NCBI GenBank assembly: GCA_001804865.1
Contig: MHBK01000043.1
Coordinates: forward strand, 23,669-87,668
From: Lentisphaerae bacterium GWF2_57_35
GTDB lineage: Bacteria; Verrucomicrobiota; Kiritimatiellia; CAIQIC01; GWF2-57-35
Length of the DNA: 64,000 nucleotides
Reading direction: 5' to 3'
The position numbers and the translations under genes were made by a program. The notes under the pieces were generated by a model. The model did no database searches and was not told the origin of the DNA. It saw only the letters and a program-made list of their open reading frames with translations. The first letter of the stretch is position 1. Every line of letters starts with the position of its first letter. Below are positions 44,845 to 55,030 of the stretch, one piece after another.

Positions 44845-46356
44845 ATGGGGTCTGTGGATTCGAATCTAAGAATTCCTTTGGGAATCACTGTTTTTGTTGG
44901 ATTTTTGCTCGGTATGCTGGCCATGTTTTTTGTGGCGGGAGTATTTGGGTTTTCTGCACCGATTGCATGGCCTGTTGTAGTGGTGCTGTTTTTGTTTGTG
45001 GTCTTTTTTCTCGAGCGGCCCAAGACCTATTTGTTCGTAATGTTCTTGTTCTTTGGACTGTATTACAACTTTCGCATGTTGAATGGTCCGCGTGTTATTC
45101 CAATCTATTTGCCCTTCGAGCAAATGCTGGATGAACTCTTTATGATCGTGCCAATTGGTGTGATAATTCTAAGGGTCACTCAGCATCGGCAGCCCCCTGG
45201 AGCGACATGGTTCCCATTACTTTACGTGGTTCTTGTACTTATCAGTCGCCAGTATAATCAAGTTCCGCTTATGCCTTTTCTTCAAGCGTCCCTGTCTTAC
45301 TTCAAGTTCTACATTTTGTGGTATTTTGTACGTTGTATTGGTCCTTGGACCGTCAAAGACTTTAAATGGATTCTGGGTTTGATAGCAGGTTTTGCCTTTC
45401 TTCAGTTTGCGCTCAATGTCAGTTTATGGCAACGGAGCTTCGTCGTTCATATCAACCCTGATTTCTCGACGGGAACAGTTGGTAATGCACATTTCTGCGG
45501 CTATATATGCGCGATTGCTTTGCTATTAATGGGGGGATGGATGCTTACCCAAAAAACATGGTTTACTTGGTCAGTCATCTTCGTGGCCGGGATTTCGCTT
45601 GCAGCTGCATATAATCTAATATTCCTGACAGATACTAAGCACGCATTAATTCTTATACCATTTGTGGTCGCGCCGCTTCTGTTCTATCGTCGTATTCCCG
45701 TACGCAATCGCGTACTTCTTGTTATAGTTGGTCTGTTATTCGTATTAGCGGTATATGCGTATTTCGTTGTTGCGAAGGTATTTCAAGTGTATCATGACAT
45801 AAGTTTTACATGGGATCAAATCCGGTGGGGAGGCAAGGGGGCGGTATTCCGCGCTATTACAACGGATTTTGTGCGTCACATAGGCTTCTGGCTGTTTGGA
45901 ATGGGTCCGGGTAATTTCTGCAGTTCAAATGCTCTATATGCCATGCGCCCCTTGGCCATGAAATATGTGTTGCCGTATACTCCCTGGGCTTATGGAGGAT
46001 TTCAGTCGGCCAGTGCAACTATGGTGGGAACACCAAGCTGCGGTTATTTTACCCTGTTTGGAGAATTTGGTCCCGCATTGGCGATTGGATACATTGCCAT
46101 ATGGCTTCATTTCATACTGCATTTATGGCGGCTCGCCCAGGCTCGCGTAGACGATTTATTCGTTTGTGTGTTAAGAATATCGACCGCCTGCAGTCTGATT
46201 TTCTTCCTAGCGCTCAATTTGGTGTATGAGCTTTTTAATATTCAGATTTTAGTCTTACCTTTGATGACGCTAACCGGGGCTCTTTGGGATGTCTCGTCTT
46301 TGACGGCTCATCATGTCCGGAATAAACCTTCAGTCGGGGATCATTCCTTAGAGTGA
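44845..46356 (+). CDS. Wzy-type O-antigen polymerase
   Basis: A 503-residue membrane protein with about 11-12 hydrophobic segments and a large periplasmic loop (about 330-420). Function in Wzy polymerisation of lipid-linked repeat units is inferred from topology and from adjacency to Wzx and glycosyltransferases; family sequence conservation is low. It overlaps the next glycosyltransferase by GTGA. It is the second polymerase/ligase-like protein in the window, the other being at 22782. Confidence 0.75.
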   Translation: MGSVDSNLRIPLGITVFVGFLLGMLAMFFVAGVFGFSAPIAWPVVVVLFLFVVFFLERPKTYLFVMFLFFGLYYNFRMLNGPRVIPIYLPFEQMLDELFMIVPIGVIILRVTQHRQPPGATWFPLLYVVLVLISRQYNQVPLMPFLQASLSYFKFYILWYFVRCIGPWTVKDFKWILGLIAGFAFLQFALNVSLWQRSFVVHINPDFSTGTVGNAHFCGYICAIALLLMGGWMLTQKTWFTWSVIFVAGISLAAAYNLIFLTDTKHALILIPFVVAPLLFYRRIPVRNRVLLVIVGLLFVLAVYAYFVVAKVFQVYHDISFTWDQIRWGGKGAVFRAITTDFVRHIGFWLFGMGPGNFCSSNALYAMRPLAMKYVLPYTPWAYGGFQSASATMVGTPSCGYFTLFGEFGPALAIGYIAIWLHFILHLWRLAQARVDDLFVCVLRISTACSLIFFLALNLVYELFNIQILVLPLMTLTGALWDVSSLTAHHVRNKPSVGDHSLE

Positions 46357-47552
46357 GCAAACGGATCCTATATTTTCAATACGGTGCAGGAATCGATGGC
46401 TCCGGCGGAAGCCTTCTGAAAATTTTGCGCGCAGCGGATGGTCAGAATCTTCTGCCGCTTGTTGTTTTGCACGGATCTGGTCCTCTTGCCGACCAACTGC
46501 AAAAAATGGAAATAGCCGTAGATATTGCACCCTCCATTAATCTCTTTGGCAATGATTCCGGTTTTAGTTTCCCTTGGTGGCATCGATCTTACTGGAGTGC
46601 TTTTCTCCGATATGGAGCAACTATTCGTACAGCCCAAGCGCTTATCAAAAAGCATAAGCCAGATTTGATTCATATCAACAATCTTCCGCTGGTCCCGGTG
46701 GCTATAGCCGCTCGCCAAGCAGGAATCCCGGTCATCCTTCATGTCCGTGAATATCCACTGCATGGATGCTTGGGGTTACGGCGAAAGCTCGTGACTCGAA
46801 TGGTTCAGAAATCGGTTGATCTGATTATTGGTATTTGTCAGGCAGGATTGGATGCGGGCCGCTTCCGTGGCGTCAAACAAAACGTGATATATAACTGGAT
46901 TTCCTGGGCGCGAAATCCATGTGAAGATCCTTGTTTTGCACGAAAGACTTTAGGCTTCAGTAAAGATGAGTCGGTTCTTTTATTCATGGGGGGGGAATCT
47001 TCAATCAAAGGAGGAGATTGGTTATTGCATGCGCTCAGTCGTTTGCCAAGCAATCGAGCCTGGAAGTTGATTTGGCTGGGGTCTTTGATGAAATCGCATT
47101 ATTGGCGCGATCGGAAATATAAAAAACGGCTAACTCGGCTTATGAAGCAAAGAGCGTCACGCATTCTTCGCATTGACGAATCGTGCGATGTGACTCCGTA
47201 TTTACGTGCGTGTGATTTCCTGGTTGCGCCCCATCGTATACCTCATTTTGCCAATCCTGTGGTGGAGGCCGCCTGGTATGGCTGTCCTTCCATCATGACA
47301 AACGATGCGGTTGGGCGGGAGCTAATCGAGGATGGACATACCGGGCTTCTTTTCCGCTCCGGGGATGTTGTTGACTTGTCCGTGAAAATGGAGTCGCTTA
47401 TTATGCGCCCTGAATGGTGTCGACAGTTGGGACAAGCGGCTCAAAGACGTAGCTTCGAAATTTTCAACGAAGAACGGAATATTTCGCAATTACTTTTGGC
47501 CTACGAACACCTTTTGAATCCCTCCACGCGAGGGGGAAGGACGTGCCCGTGA
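46353..47552 (+). CDS. Glycosyltransferase family 4 protein
   Basis: A 399-residue GT-B enzyme: N-terminal GAGIDGSGGSLLKILRA (about 11), donor-side LLFMGGESSIKGGDWLL (about 209), and NPVVEAAWYGCPSIMTNDAVG (about 300), where Glu marks the GT4 E-x7-E. It adds one sugar of the repeat unit. Start is GTG at 46353, overlapping the polymerase stop. It is followed by a gene in tandem overlap. Confidence 0.85.
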   Translation: MSKRILYFQYGAGIDGSGGSLLKILRAADGQNLLPLVVLHGSGPLADQLQKMEIAVDIAPSINLFGNDSGFSFPWWHRSYWSAFLRYGATIRTAQALIKKHKPDLIHINNLPLVPVAIAARQAGIPVILHVREYPLHGCLGLRRKLVTRMVQKSVDLIIGICQAGLDAGRFRGVKQNVIYNWISWARNPCEDPCFARKTLGFSKDESVLLFMGGESSIKGGDWLLHALSRLPSNRAWKLIWLGSLMKSHYWRDRKYKKRLTRLMKQRASRILRIDESCDVTPYLRACDFLVAPHRIPHFANPVVEAAWYGCPSIMTNDAVGRELIEDGHTGLLFRSGDVVDLSVKMESLIMRPEWCRQLGQAAQRRSFEIFNEERNISQLLLAYEHLLNPSTRGGRTCP

Positions 47553-48628
47553 AAGCACTTTTTATTGCTTACGCTTTTCACGGCAACTGCCACGTGTTCA
47601 TGTTAGAGGCGCTTCGCCGACACATAGATCAAGTGGATTTTTTTCTTACACGCGATTTCATTCAAACACCGTATCAATTTGCTGCCCGAATAGGGAAGCG
47701 ACTGCTTGGACGTATGAGCAACAGCTGTGCTCATCAAATGGACGCGAAGTGGCGGGCGAAGATAAATCGTGAGTTGCGAGCCTGTCCGAATTTGGAGCAG
47801 TACGACCTGATTGTCTTTTCCGAATGTGGCAATATTGAGCCGGAGACTTATGCATTCTTTAAAGAAAAGTCGCCGGCTGTGCTCGTGTCGTGGTTAGGCG
47901 ATTCGTTTCAGAACAAGAGTTCATCATTGGGGCCGTATTTGCGCGAACAAGTTCAGGGGGTCGACATGGCTTTTTTCCCTGACCAACAATGGTGTCGCGA
48001 CGCGGGGGCAAAAGCCCGGTTTCTTCCCTACGGGGTAGATTTGGCAACCTTTGGCCTTAAACATCAAAAGGCAGAAATACACGGGCTGGAGTCAGACGTT
48101 GTCCAAGTGGGAACAATGTTCCCAAATCGAGCGGAAGCGTTACATACATTGGCACAGGACGGGGTCACGGTTGCGATATGGGGCTCCTCAACTTATAAAT
48201 GGTCGCATTACTGGGCGAAATCAATACCCCGGGATCTACAACGGTTCGTGCGAGGAGGGGTTGTGTCTGTGGCCATGGCCTGTCGGATTTATAATGCGGC
48301 CAAACTCGTATTGAATGCTCATCACCCTCAGTTCAGCCGAGAGGGGATCAACAACCGCGTCTTTGAAGTGGGAGCGACGGGCACCTTGCAATTGGTTAAT
48401 TTTAAGCCGCAACTTCCTGGTTATTTGGAAGGGATGGAATTGCTCGTGACCTATCAAAGCATGAGCGAACTCAAAGAGAAGGCTCGCTATTGGCTAAGAA
48501 ATGATGCCGAACGTCGAGAACAGGGAGCTGCCTTTGCTCAAATAGTGCAGCAATACCACACCTATGATCATCGAATTGTAGACATCCTGAATGCTATTAG
48601 CCCGCACCTTCCCCGGGTGAGTCGATGA
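47549..48628 (+). CDS. CgeB-like glycosyltransferase
   Basis: A 359-residue protein resembling CgeB/spore-protein and glycosyltransferase group 1 enzymes: NAHHPQFSREGINNRVFEVG (about 250-269), with GTLQLVNF following. The start is GTG 47549 (a GTG two codons earlier, 47543, is possible), overlapping the GT4 stop. Donor and acceptor unknown. The family contains C-terminal group-1 domains in many PVC and firmicute glycan loci. Confidence 0.72.
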   Translation: MKALFIAYAFHGNCHVFMLEALRRHIDQVDFFLTRDFIQTPYQFAARIGKRLLGRMSNSCAHQMDAKWRAKINRELRACPNLEQYDLIVFSECGNIEPETYAFFKEKSPAVLVSWLGDSFQNKSSSLGPYLREQVQGVDMAFFPDQQWCRDAGAKARFLPYGVDLATFGLKHQKAEIHGLESDVVQVGTMFPNRAEALHTLAQDGVTVAIWGSSTYKWSHYWAKSIPRDLQRFVRGGVVSVAMACRIYNAAKLVLNAHHPQFSREGINNRVFEVGATGTLQLVNFKPQLPGYLEGMELLVTYQSMSELKEKARYWLRNDAERREQGAAFAQIVQQYHTYDHRIVDILNAISPHLPRVSR

Positions 48629-48641
48629 GGAAGTGCAACCC

Positions 48642-49868
48642 ATGAAAATATTGATGGTTAACAAGTTCTTTTCAAGAAAAGGCGGATCAGAAGCCTATAT
48701 GTTTGATCTGGCTGACCTGTTGCGCAGTTCTGGTCATCAGATTATTTTCTTTTCCATGCACGACGTCGGTAACGACAAATCGGAATATGCGAAGTTCTTT
48801 GTATCAAATGTCAATTTTAATGCAAATTCTGGGCGACGGCTGAATCATCTCCGCGCGGCTTTTCGTCTTCTGTATTCCCTGGAGGCTCAGCGCAAGCTAA
48901 AGGCTTTGTTGGAGCAGGAACGCCCGGATGTTGCACATCTACATAATTATAACTTTCAAATTACACCGTCTATTTTGAAGGTTTTAAAGCAATTCAATGT
49001 TCCCATTGTATGGACGCTGCATGATTATAAAATTATATGTCCAAACTACAAACTCTTCACGCAAGGAACAGTCTGCGACCGCTGTAAAAAGCAACGTTAC
49101 TACGAATGCGTACGCAATCGCTGTATGAAAAACTCGAGAACCAAAAGCTTGTTGGCCATGGCGGAAATGTATCTTCACCGCTGTGTGTTACGCAGCTACG
49201 ATTTGATCGATGTGTTTATTGCGCCTAGCCGGTTTCTTGCCCGTATAAGTGGGGAGTGGGGAATTGATCGTCAACGAATGATTCAATTGTATAACTTTGT
49301 TGATTCAGCGCGATTTGCGTGGGCGGATTTATCACTCGGCGAAGGACTCGTGTATTTTGGGAGGCTGATGGAAGAGAAAGGATTGCTTGTCCTGCTTCAA
49401 GCTGTGAAGGCTCTGCCTCATATCAACTTAGTGGTCGTGGGCGAGGGACCGGAAAAAGAAAAAATACAGCAATATATACACGAGAACAATATGACGAATG
49501 TTAAAATGGCTGGCTTTAAGAAGGGTGAAGATCTTTATCGTCTTGTTCACCAAGCTCGGCTCGTCATCGTACCTTCTTTGTGGCATGAAAATAATCCAAT
49601 TTCAGTGCTGGAAGCTTTTGCCATGGGGAAAGCCGTTATTGCGTCGGATTTGGGCGGCCTTCCTGAGTTGATTCAAAATGGACAGAATGGCTTTCTATTT
49701 CCGGCGGGTGATGCTCAATCTTTGCAAGCGACGATCCTTGATTTGTATAACGACACGGACACGATTTTGTGCATGCAGAAGCGCGCTCGCAGTTTTGTTG
49801 AGAAGAACTTTTCAGTGGACTTGCATTGCAAGGCCATTGAACAGGTCTATAGAAAAATATTAGCTTAG
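48642..49868 (+). CDS. Glycosyltransferase family 4 protein
   Basis: A 408-residue GT-B enzyme with the GT4 plan: VNKFFSRKGGSEAYMFDLADLL (about 5), LVYFGRLMEEKGLLVLLQAV (about 232), VVVGEGPEKEKIQ and PSLWHENNPISVLEAFAMGKAVIASDLGG (about 308), E-x7-E present. A CxxC pair (CDRCKKQRYYEC, about 146) lies in the acceptor domain, as in some rhamnosyl or glucosyl transferases. ATG 48642 with GAGGAAG upstream is preferred to GTG 48633. It ends four bases before the convergent minus-strand gene. Confidence 0.87.
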   Translation: MKILMVNKFFSRKGGSEAYMFDLADLLRSSGHQIIFFSMHDVGNDKSEYAKFFVSNVNFNANSGRRLNHLRAAFRLLYSLEAQRKLKALLEQERPDVAHLHNYNFQITPSILKVLKQFNVPIVWTLHDYKIICPNYKLFTQGTVCDRCKKQRYYECVRNRCMKNSRTKSLLAMAEMYLHRCVLRSYDLIDVFIAPSRFLARISGEWGIDRQRMIQLYNFVDSARFAWADLSLGEGLVYFGRLMEEKGLLVLLQAVKALPHINLVVVGEGPEKEKIQQYIHENNMTNVKMAGFKKGEDLYRLVHQARLVIVPSLWHENNPISVLEAFAMGKAVIASDLGGLPELIQNGQNGFLFPAGDAQSLQATILDLYNDTDTILCMQKRARSFVEKNFSVDLHCKAIEQVYRKILA

Positions 49869-49872
49869 AATC

Positions 49873-52800
49873 TTATGGCCAAGGAGAGGCTTTTGTCGTA
49901 TCCACTTCGATGCGGTAAAAATTCCGAGGCTGTGCTTGCGTCGTGGAATCTGTAGCCACATTAATCGGTGGTGTTGCCAAAATATTGCTGGCAATAAGGG
50001 AGAATATCCCGCTTTCAAGCATGCTACTTGAGTGCACCTTGTAGACCCTGCCCATCTCGCTTTTCCAATAGATTCTTCCCGGCTCCTCCGTTGCGGCATT
50101 CGAGCGAGCCTGCCCCATTCCTAAAAAAGAATTAGCATTGGTGGGGTTTGTTCCTGCATAGTATTCCGCCCAGGTTGGCTGCTTATCCCCATCGGCATCT
50201 GCTTGGGCTATAACGGCTAAATTGTTGGTCCAGCCGTATCGTGCCATCCACCATTCGGGTACCCCCTGTACGATTAATCGAGGAGTAAACTGAACAGTCA
50301 GACTCTTCGGATGGTTCATGAGCAGTAGAGCCGGATTATTGGTTCGACCTGCGGGTTCGATATCACCATCCCATTCCACAAACCGGAAGTAATCAGAGGC
50401 GACTCCTGTCACCATTAGATTGGTCCCGGCTTTTTGCCAGGAACTTTCTGGAATGATTATGCCGCCTGTTGTGGCGTTCGCGCTCAACCAGTAATTCGTA
50501 TTCCATAACCAAGTGAGATGGGTCGTATTGGTCATTACGACCACAAAGCTTTGGCCCGTTCCCTCGGCCGGATCTTGATGGGTTAAAAACCATCCTTCAC
50601 ATTGATATTGTGTTGTGGCCTGTATGACGGGACTGCTGATTGCCAAGATGAGATGGGTTCCATATTCATATTCATGTATCCCAACGGATGGGTCGGCGGT
50701 CCCATATTCCGAATGAACATTCAGAATGACCGTCGGTTGTGTCATGACATTTGTGATGCCTGAGTTGCTGCTAATTCCTGCCGCTGTTTCGGCCCGAACA
50801 CGATAATAATAAAGGAAGCTGGCCAGTAACCCGGTTACAGCGCAGGAGATAAGGGGGCCTACCAGCCGATTGCTATATCCTGCCTGGTAGGCATTCGTGA
50901 ATTCAGACTGAGTGGTCACATCCAGCCAATAGTTGGTAGCCAAGTTCGCTGAAGCCCAATTTGCCTGAAAGCTGGTACTATAAATATCGGTAGCCGCCCG
51001 GATGAGGGGGGCCTGAGCAACAGTTTCAATCGATAACCATATTTCATCAGAACACGCACTGGCGCCAGACGAATCGAAAGCAATGGCTCTCACGGATAAA
51101 GCTCCGCTTCCATATTGACTGGCCATAAATTCGTACTGAAACGGCTCAGCCGTTATAGGGGCGGTCGGTTTCCCCTCGACAAGAAAAAGAACTTGAGTAA
51201 TTCCTCCAATTGCACCTGAGGCGCTGGCCGTGATCCGTATTTGATTTGTGATATAATAAGCCGTCTTTTGCCCGGGAGTGTTTAGATAACAGGAAAGCAT
51301 CGAATTACTTACCCAAACGACGGCTTCGGCATAGCCTTGAGACTCTATGGCGGAGCCTTCTGTGGCTATGCAGCGCAAGACATGCTTTCCATTTGGCCAT
51401 GAGGTGCTGTCCAAGAGGGTGTCAATCAGGAGTGGGGATCGGCCGCATTCGTAGAGGATGTTCCCTCGAGCTGTGAGAACATTGGCATTATCATTAAAGA
51501 AATCGGTGAAGCTAACATTGGTTTCAAGCCCAGAATACGAAATGGCTTGAGTCACCTTATAGTTGACATGCAATTTGTATCCTTCGGGTCCTGGTGTTCG
51601 GGCATCCAATGAGCTGGTCCTTGTATAAGGGCCTTCTCCACGGTTTGCATTGGCCAAGACCCCGTCGGAGCCTTGCAGGATCGTGTTCGAATTAATGATT
51701 TGCCTTAACCGAAATAGTACAGAGGCTGCGCTCTCACCTTGGTATGCTACAACTGTATTTGAAGTCACGATTCGATTGGTAAGTGTGATAGTACATTGTA
51801 CCGTGTCGCCGTTGTTGGCTGTGCCGTTAAGGGTGATAAACTCTCTGGCAGAGTAGATAGATTCGATAAGTTGGAGCGATAGAGGGTTGGCCGTGAGGTT
51901 GGATTCTGAAGCGCTGCCAATTTTCACTCCGGCATGATAAGAAAGTCCGTCACTACGATAACCGTAATTTGTATAAATAAGTTCCAGGCGATCTCCATGG
52001 GGAATTGCCTGAACAGAAAGATTGCTGGCGTTGAGACTCCATGCCATGCCTTCGACGGCGTCATAAAGAGTTTCTCCGCTGACCGTAGTATAAGTTGCGG
52101 TCGCATTATTGATCTCAACCCACATATTCAACCCGGGTGAAGGAAGCATGTTGGTAAGAGTTGTATGGAATCGTCCGTCCAGATAAATATCCGCTACGCG
52201 TGGGCGCGTACCCAAAAAATTTGTAACCGCATAAACTTGAATGGTGAAGACTCCGGAGACAGGCGAAGATGTAGGGGCTGACAATGAAACAACGGGGGGT
52301 GCCGCATACGGCGCGGTTAACGGGTCGCCCACGAATAGTCCCTGATAGGGATTTGCTACGGACATCCAATAGCTCTCCGCACAATTAAAGCCTCTTCCGT
52401 ACCAAAAGAACAACAAGGGATCTGGGTATTTTTCAAGATATGCACACGGTTCATTCACTGTTCCGTACGATGCGGCAACGCCTGCTCGTATCCAATCCCA
52501 AACAGTGGCCTGATTGCTACTGCTGGGAGGAGGGGCTGGAAGATAGCCGCCATATGAGGTTAAATGATCACCCAGAGCGCCCGCTAAGAACGTATTATTG
52601 GTGTTAAATCGTTCAGATCCTTCCATGTAGCCCATCACATCCGGACGAAATTGCATGCCCCAGGTTATCCATAAAGGATGACCGGGAAAGTTTGGAAAGA
52701 AGTGTGTTGAAAAATCCATGTTTTCATATAATTGATATCGAATGTTGCGATTCCCATCTTGGAAGTTCTTGACTAGATACATGGTTCCAGTTGGGGCGGT

Positions 52801-53382
52801 GCGATATGCGTTTAATGCCCGATCAATCAAGTTTTTACCAGATTGTACATCGGGGACCGTCAAACTGAAGCTCAAGTAGTAATTAGTGCCATTAAAAGAG
52901 GATGAATGGTGAAAGCCTCTTTCAGCTTTGTAGTAATAATTTCGAGTATTGCTTGGCAGATTACAGCCTGATATGAAATACGATGCTGCATATCTACACC
53001 CATAAAACAGTTGAGCCGTTGAGCTTTCGACTTCGTTGATACGACTGGGAAGGTCCATGCTGAGGACCAAGTAATCAATCTGATTGGATAGCTTAAACGC
53101 TTCAATATGGTTACGTACTTGATGGACGACCGCGGTTTGAAAGAATGTATTAGTTGTGGCGTAGAGTGCTGGATCGAGCGAAACATGGCAGATATTATGT
53201 TGAGGAACTCCGTGTCGTGAAGCGTAGTAATGTCCAAGTTCAAGTGAATTAGCGCTCTGATCATTAACAATGAGTAAGACATTTTGGGGGCCTCCGCCTG
53301 CCCAGGCCTCAATGACACCTGCTATTAAGAGTAAAAAACCTATTGTGCCTCTCATGATGTGCCTTGCTTTAGCCGATATCAT
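49873..53382 (-). CDS. Large exported TIGR03790-type multi-domain protein
   Basis: An 1169-residue secreted protein. After a signal peptide (MRGTIGFLLLIAGVIEAWAG region, cleavage about 25) the segment QNVLLIVNDQSANSLELGHYYASRHGVP and LVLSMDLPSRIN is the TIGR03790 type region (about 30-370), a family of unknown function seen sporadically in bacteria with PEP-CTERM sorting. Then Ig-like (Big) and fibronectin-like domains (about 380-900), an InlB-like B-repeat (WDGDIEPAGRTNNP, about 1010) and a C-terminal tail with calcium-loop ADADGDKQPTWAEYYAGTNP (about 1085), a style frequent in PVC secreted proteins. The ATG at 53382 has GGGAGG 12 bases upstream. It runs opposite to the glycan genes on both sides. 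Confidence 0.75.
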   Translation of the reverse strand: MISAKARHIMRGTIGFLLLIAGVIEAWAGGGPQNVLLIVNDQSANSLELGHYYASRHGVPQHNICHVSLDPALYATTNTFFQTAVVHQVRNHIEAFKLSNQIDYLVLSMDLPSRINEVESSTAQLFYGCRYAASYFISGCNLPSNTRNYYYKAERGFHHSSSFNGTNYYLSFSLTVPDVQSGKNLIDRALNAYRTAPTGTMYLVKNFQDGNRNIRYQLYENMDFSTHFFPNFPGHPLWITWGMQFRPDVMGYMEGSERFNTNNTFLAGALGDHLTSYGGYLPAPPPSSSNQATVWDWIRAGVAASYGTVNEPCAYLEKYPDPLLFFWYGRGFNCAESYWMSVANPYQGLFVGDPLTAPYAAPPVVSLSAPTSSPVSGVFTIQVYAVTNFLGTRPRVADIYLDGRFHTTLTNMLPSPGLNMWVEINNATATYTTVSGETLYDAVEGMAWSLNASNLSVQAIPHGDRLELIYTNYGYRSDGLSYHAGVKIGSASESNLTANPLSLQLIESIYSAREFITLNGTANNGDTVQCTITLTNRIVTSNTVVAYQGESAASVLFRLRQIINSNTILQGSDGVLANANRGEGPYTRTSSLDARTPGPEGYKLHVNYKVTQAISYSGLETNVSFTDFFNDNANVLTARGNILYECGRSPLLIDTLLDSTSWPNGKHVLRCIATEGSAIESQGYAEAVVWVSNSMLSCYLNTPGQKTAYYITNQIRITASASGAIGGITQVLFLVEGKPTAPITAEPFQYEFMASQYGSGALSVRAIAFDSSGASACSDEIWLSIETVAQAPLIRAATDIYSTSFQANWASANLATNYWLDVTTQSEFTNAYQAGYSNRLVGPLISCAVTGLLASFLYYYRVRAETAAGISSNSGITNVMTQPTVILNVHSEYGTADPSVGIHEYEYGTHLILAISSPVIQATTQYQCEGWFLTHQDPAEGTGQSFVVVMTNTTHLTWLWNTNYWLSANATTGGIIIPESSWQKAGTNLMVTGVASDYFRFVEWDGDIEPAGRTNNPALLLMNHPKSLTVQFTPRLIVQGVPEWWMARYGWTNNLAVIAQADADGDKQPTWAEYYAGTNPTNANSFLGMGQARSNAATEEPGRIYWKSEMGRVYKVHSSSMLESGIFSLIASNILATPPINVATDSTTQAQPRNFYRIEVDTTKASPWP

Positions 53383-53453
53383 CTGGTTAATAATATCCTC
53401 CCGTTTGCAAGAAAACAAATAAACTGTAAAGGAATAATCCTCACAGGGGTCCC

Positions 53454-54947
53454 ATGATTGTATTGGTTAATCCAAACTTGGTCGTTCAACGCAATGATCC
53501 ATTTACCACGGGCATTGTGTATATGCCTATTGGATTGGCGTATACTGCGGCTGTATTACGGGAAAAGGGCCTACCCCTCAAGGTTATTGATGCCTTTGCT
53601 GAAAATCCGTATCAAACAGAGCGAAAGGCTTCCTTTCTTATTCTGGGGTTGAAATCTGAAGAAGTGATTGCCCGTCTACCACAGAACACGGTCGCCGTTT
53701 GGATTTATGGAATTAATCTTACCAGTCATATTGCGACGCTTAATTTGGTTTCGACCATCAAGTTGGCCTATCCAAAAATACCGGTAATTGTTTTAGAAAA
53801 TACTCAAGCAGTTACCGCTTATTCCTTGAGTGATGTAGCTGATGCTTTTTTTGCCGCAGGAGCGGATGCCTGTTTGACAGGGGAGTCTGAACTCCGCGCT
53901 GTGGAGCTTGCACAATTATGCTTGTCTGGCGAATGGGGGCGAGTATCAGAAATTCACCTGGATGGTCTTTGTCTGCCGAACAAGAAGAATGTTGCGACCG
54001 GTTATGTAGGCGACTTAGATTTATTGCCTTATCCGGCCTGGGATCTATTTCCCATCGAGAATTATTGGAATTTATGTTTTTCTCATGGACCATTGTCTGC
54101 CCGTCGATACCTGCCTCTTCTCACATCACGAGGGTGTCCGTATACCTGTCGTTTTTGCGTGGCGCCACAAACAAATCACCAGCGCTGGCGTCCTCGATCA
54201 GCTCAAAATATTGTGTTGGAGATGGAGCGCGCAGCCAAGACGTACGGTGTTTATGAATTTCATATCGAGGATCTCAACCCAACCGTATCTGAAGCGCGAA
54301 TACGTGAGTTATGTCACTTAATTATTCAGCGTCAGTTAAAGGTTGCTTGGAAAATTGCGGCAGGGACGAAGATTGAGACAATAAAGAATCTGGACACGCT
54401 TGATCTCATGGCGGCCGCAGGCTGTCGCTATATCTCGATTTCCCCGGAAAGCGGATCTTCGCGAGTTCTGCGCTTGATGGGGAAATTCTTTGATTTTGAA
54501 CATGCCGTACGCGCTGTTCGACGAATGAACAAGCTCGGTATCAGCTCTCAGGCATGCTTTGTATTGGGATTTCCTGGAGAAGAAAATGGCGATCGCGAAC
54601 AGACTTTAAAAATGGTTCGTGAGATGACCCGAGAAGGTGTTGACGAAATTGCTTTATTTATCATTACGCCGGTCCCCGGATCAGCCATATTCAGTGAGTT
54701 TTCCGGCTATGGTTCATTATCTGAATTGAATTTCACGCCTTCGTGGCGCAAGGATTATCAGAAGCTTAATCGCTTCCGGGTTCGGCTTTACCTGTTGTTC
54801 TTAATATGGAAGCTTCGATGGCATCCCAAAAAATTGTTTCAGCAACCCTTCCGCTTTTTACGGAAGTGTTTCCATACCAAGATGGAGATGGTGCCATATC
54901 GCGCGATGGTCTTTAAGAGGCTCGACAATCGAGCGGCTAGAAGATAA
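53454..54947 (+). CDS. B12-binding radical SAM enzyme
   Basis: A 497-residue protein with an N-terminal cobalamin-binding-type Rossmann fold (about 1-160, MPIGLAYTAAVLREKGLPLKV) and a radical SAM core with RGCPYTCRFC (about 224, the CxxxCxxC that binds 4Fe-4S). Such enzymes do C-methylation or rearrangements. Neighbouring GT2 and methyltransferase genes point to tailoring of a glycan or a lipid. It is divergent from the TIGR03790-type gene across 71 bases, so each probably has its own promoter in that stretch. Confidence 0.85.
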   Translation: MIVLVNPNLVVQRNDPFTTGIVYMPIGLAYTAAVLREKGLPLKVIDAFAENPYQTERKASFLILGLKSEEVIARLPQNTVAVWIYGINLTSHIATLNLVSTIKLAYPKIPVIVLENTQAVTAYSLSDVADAFFAAGADACLTGESELRAVELAQLCLSGEWGRVSEIHLDGLCLPNKKNVATGYVGDLDLLPYPAWDLFPIENYWNLCFSHGPLSARRYLPLLTSRGCPYTCRFCVAPQTNHQRWRPRSAQNIVLEMERAAKTYGVYEFHIEDLNPTVSEARIRELCHLIIQRQLKVAWKIAAGTKIETIKNLDTLDLMAAAGCRYISISPESGSSRVLRLMGKFFDFEHAVRAVRRMNKLGISSQACFVLGFPGEENGDREQTLKMVREMTREGVDEIALFIITPVPGSAIFSEFSGYGSLSELNFTPSWRKDYQKLNRFRVRLYLLFLIWKLRWHPKKLFQQPFRFLRKCFHTKMEMVPYRAMVFKRLDNRAARR

Positions 54948-55030
54948 ATTCCCCCCGGTTGTTTTCATAAAGGATACGTTGTTTGAATTCCATAACAGCA
55001 GATAGAGTCCTTCACAAGGATCGCCAGCAT

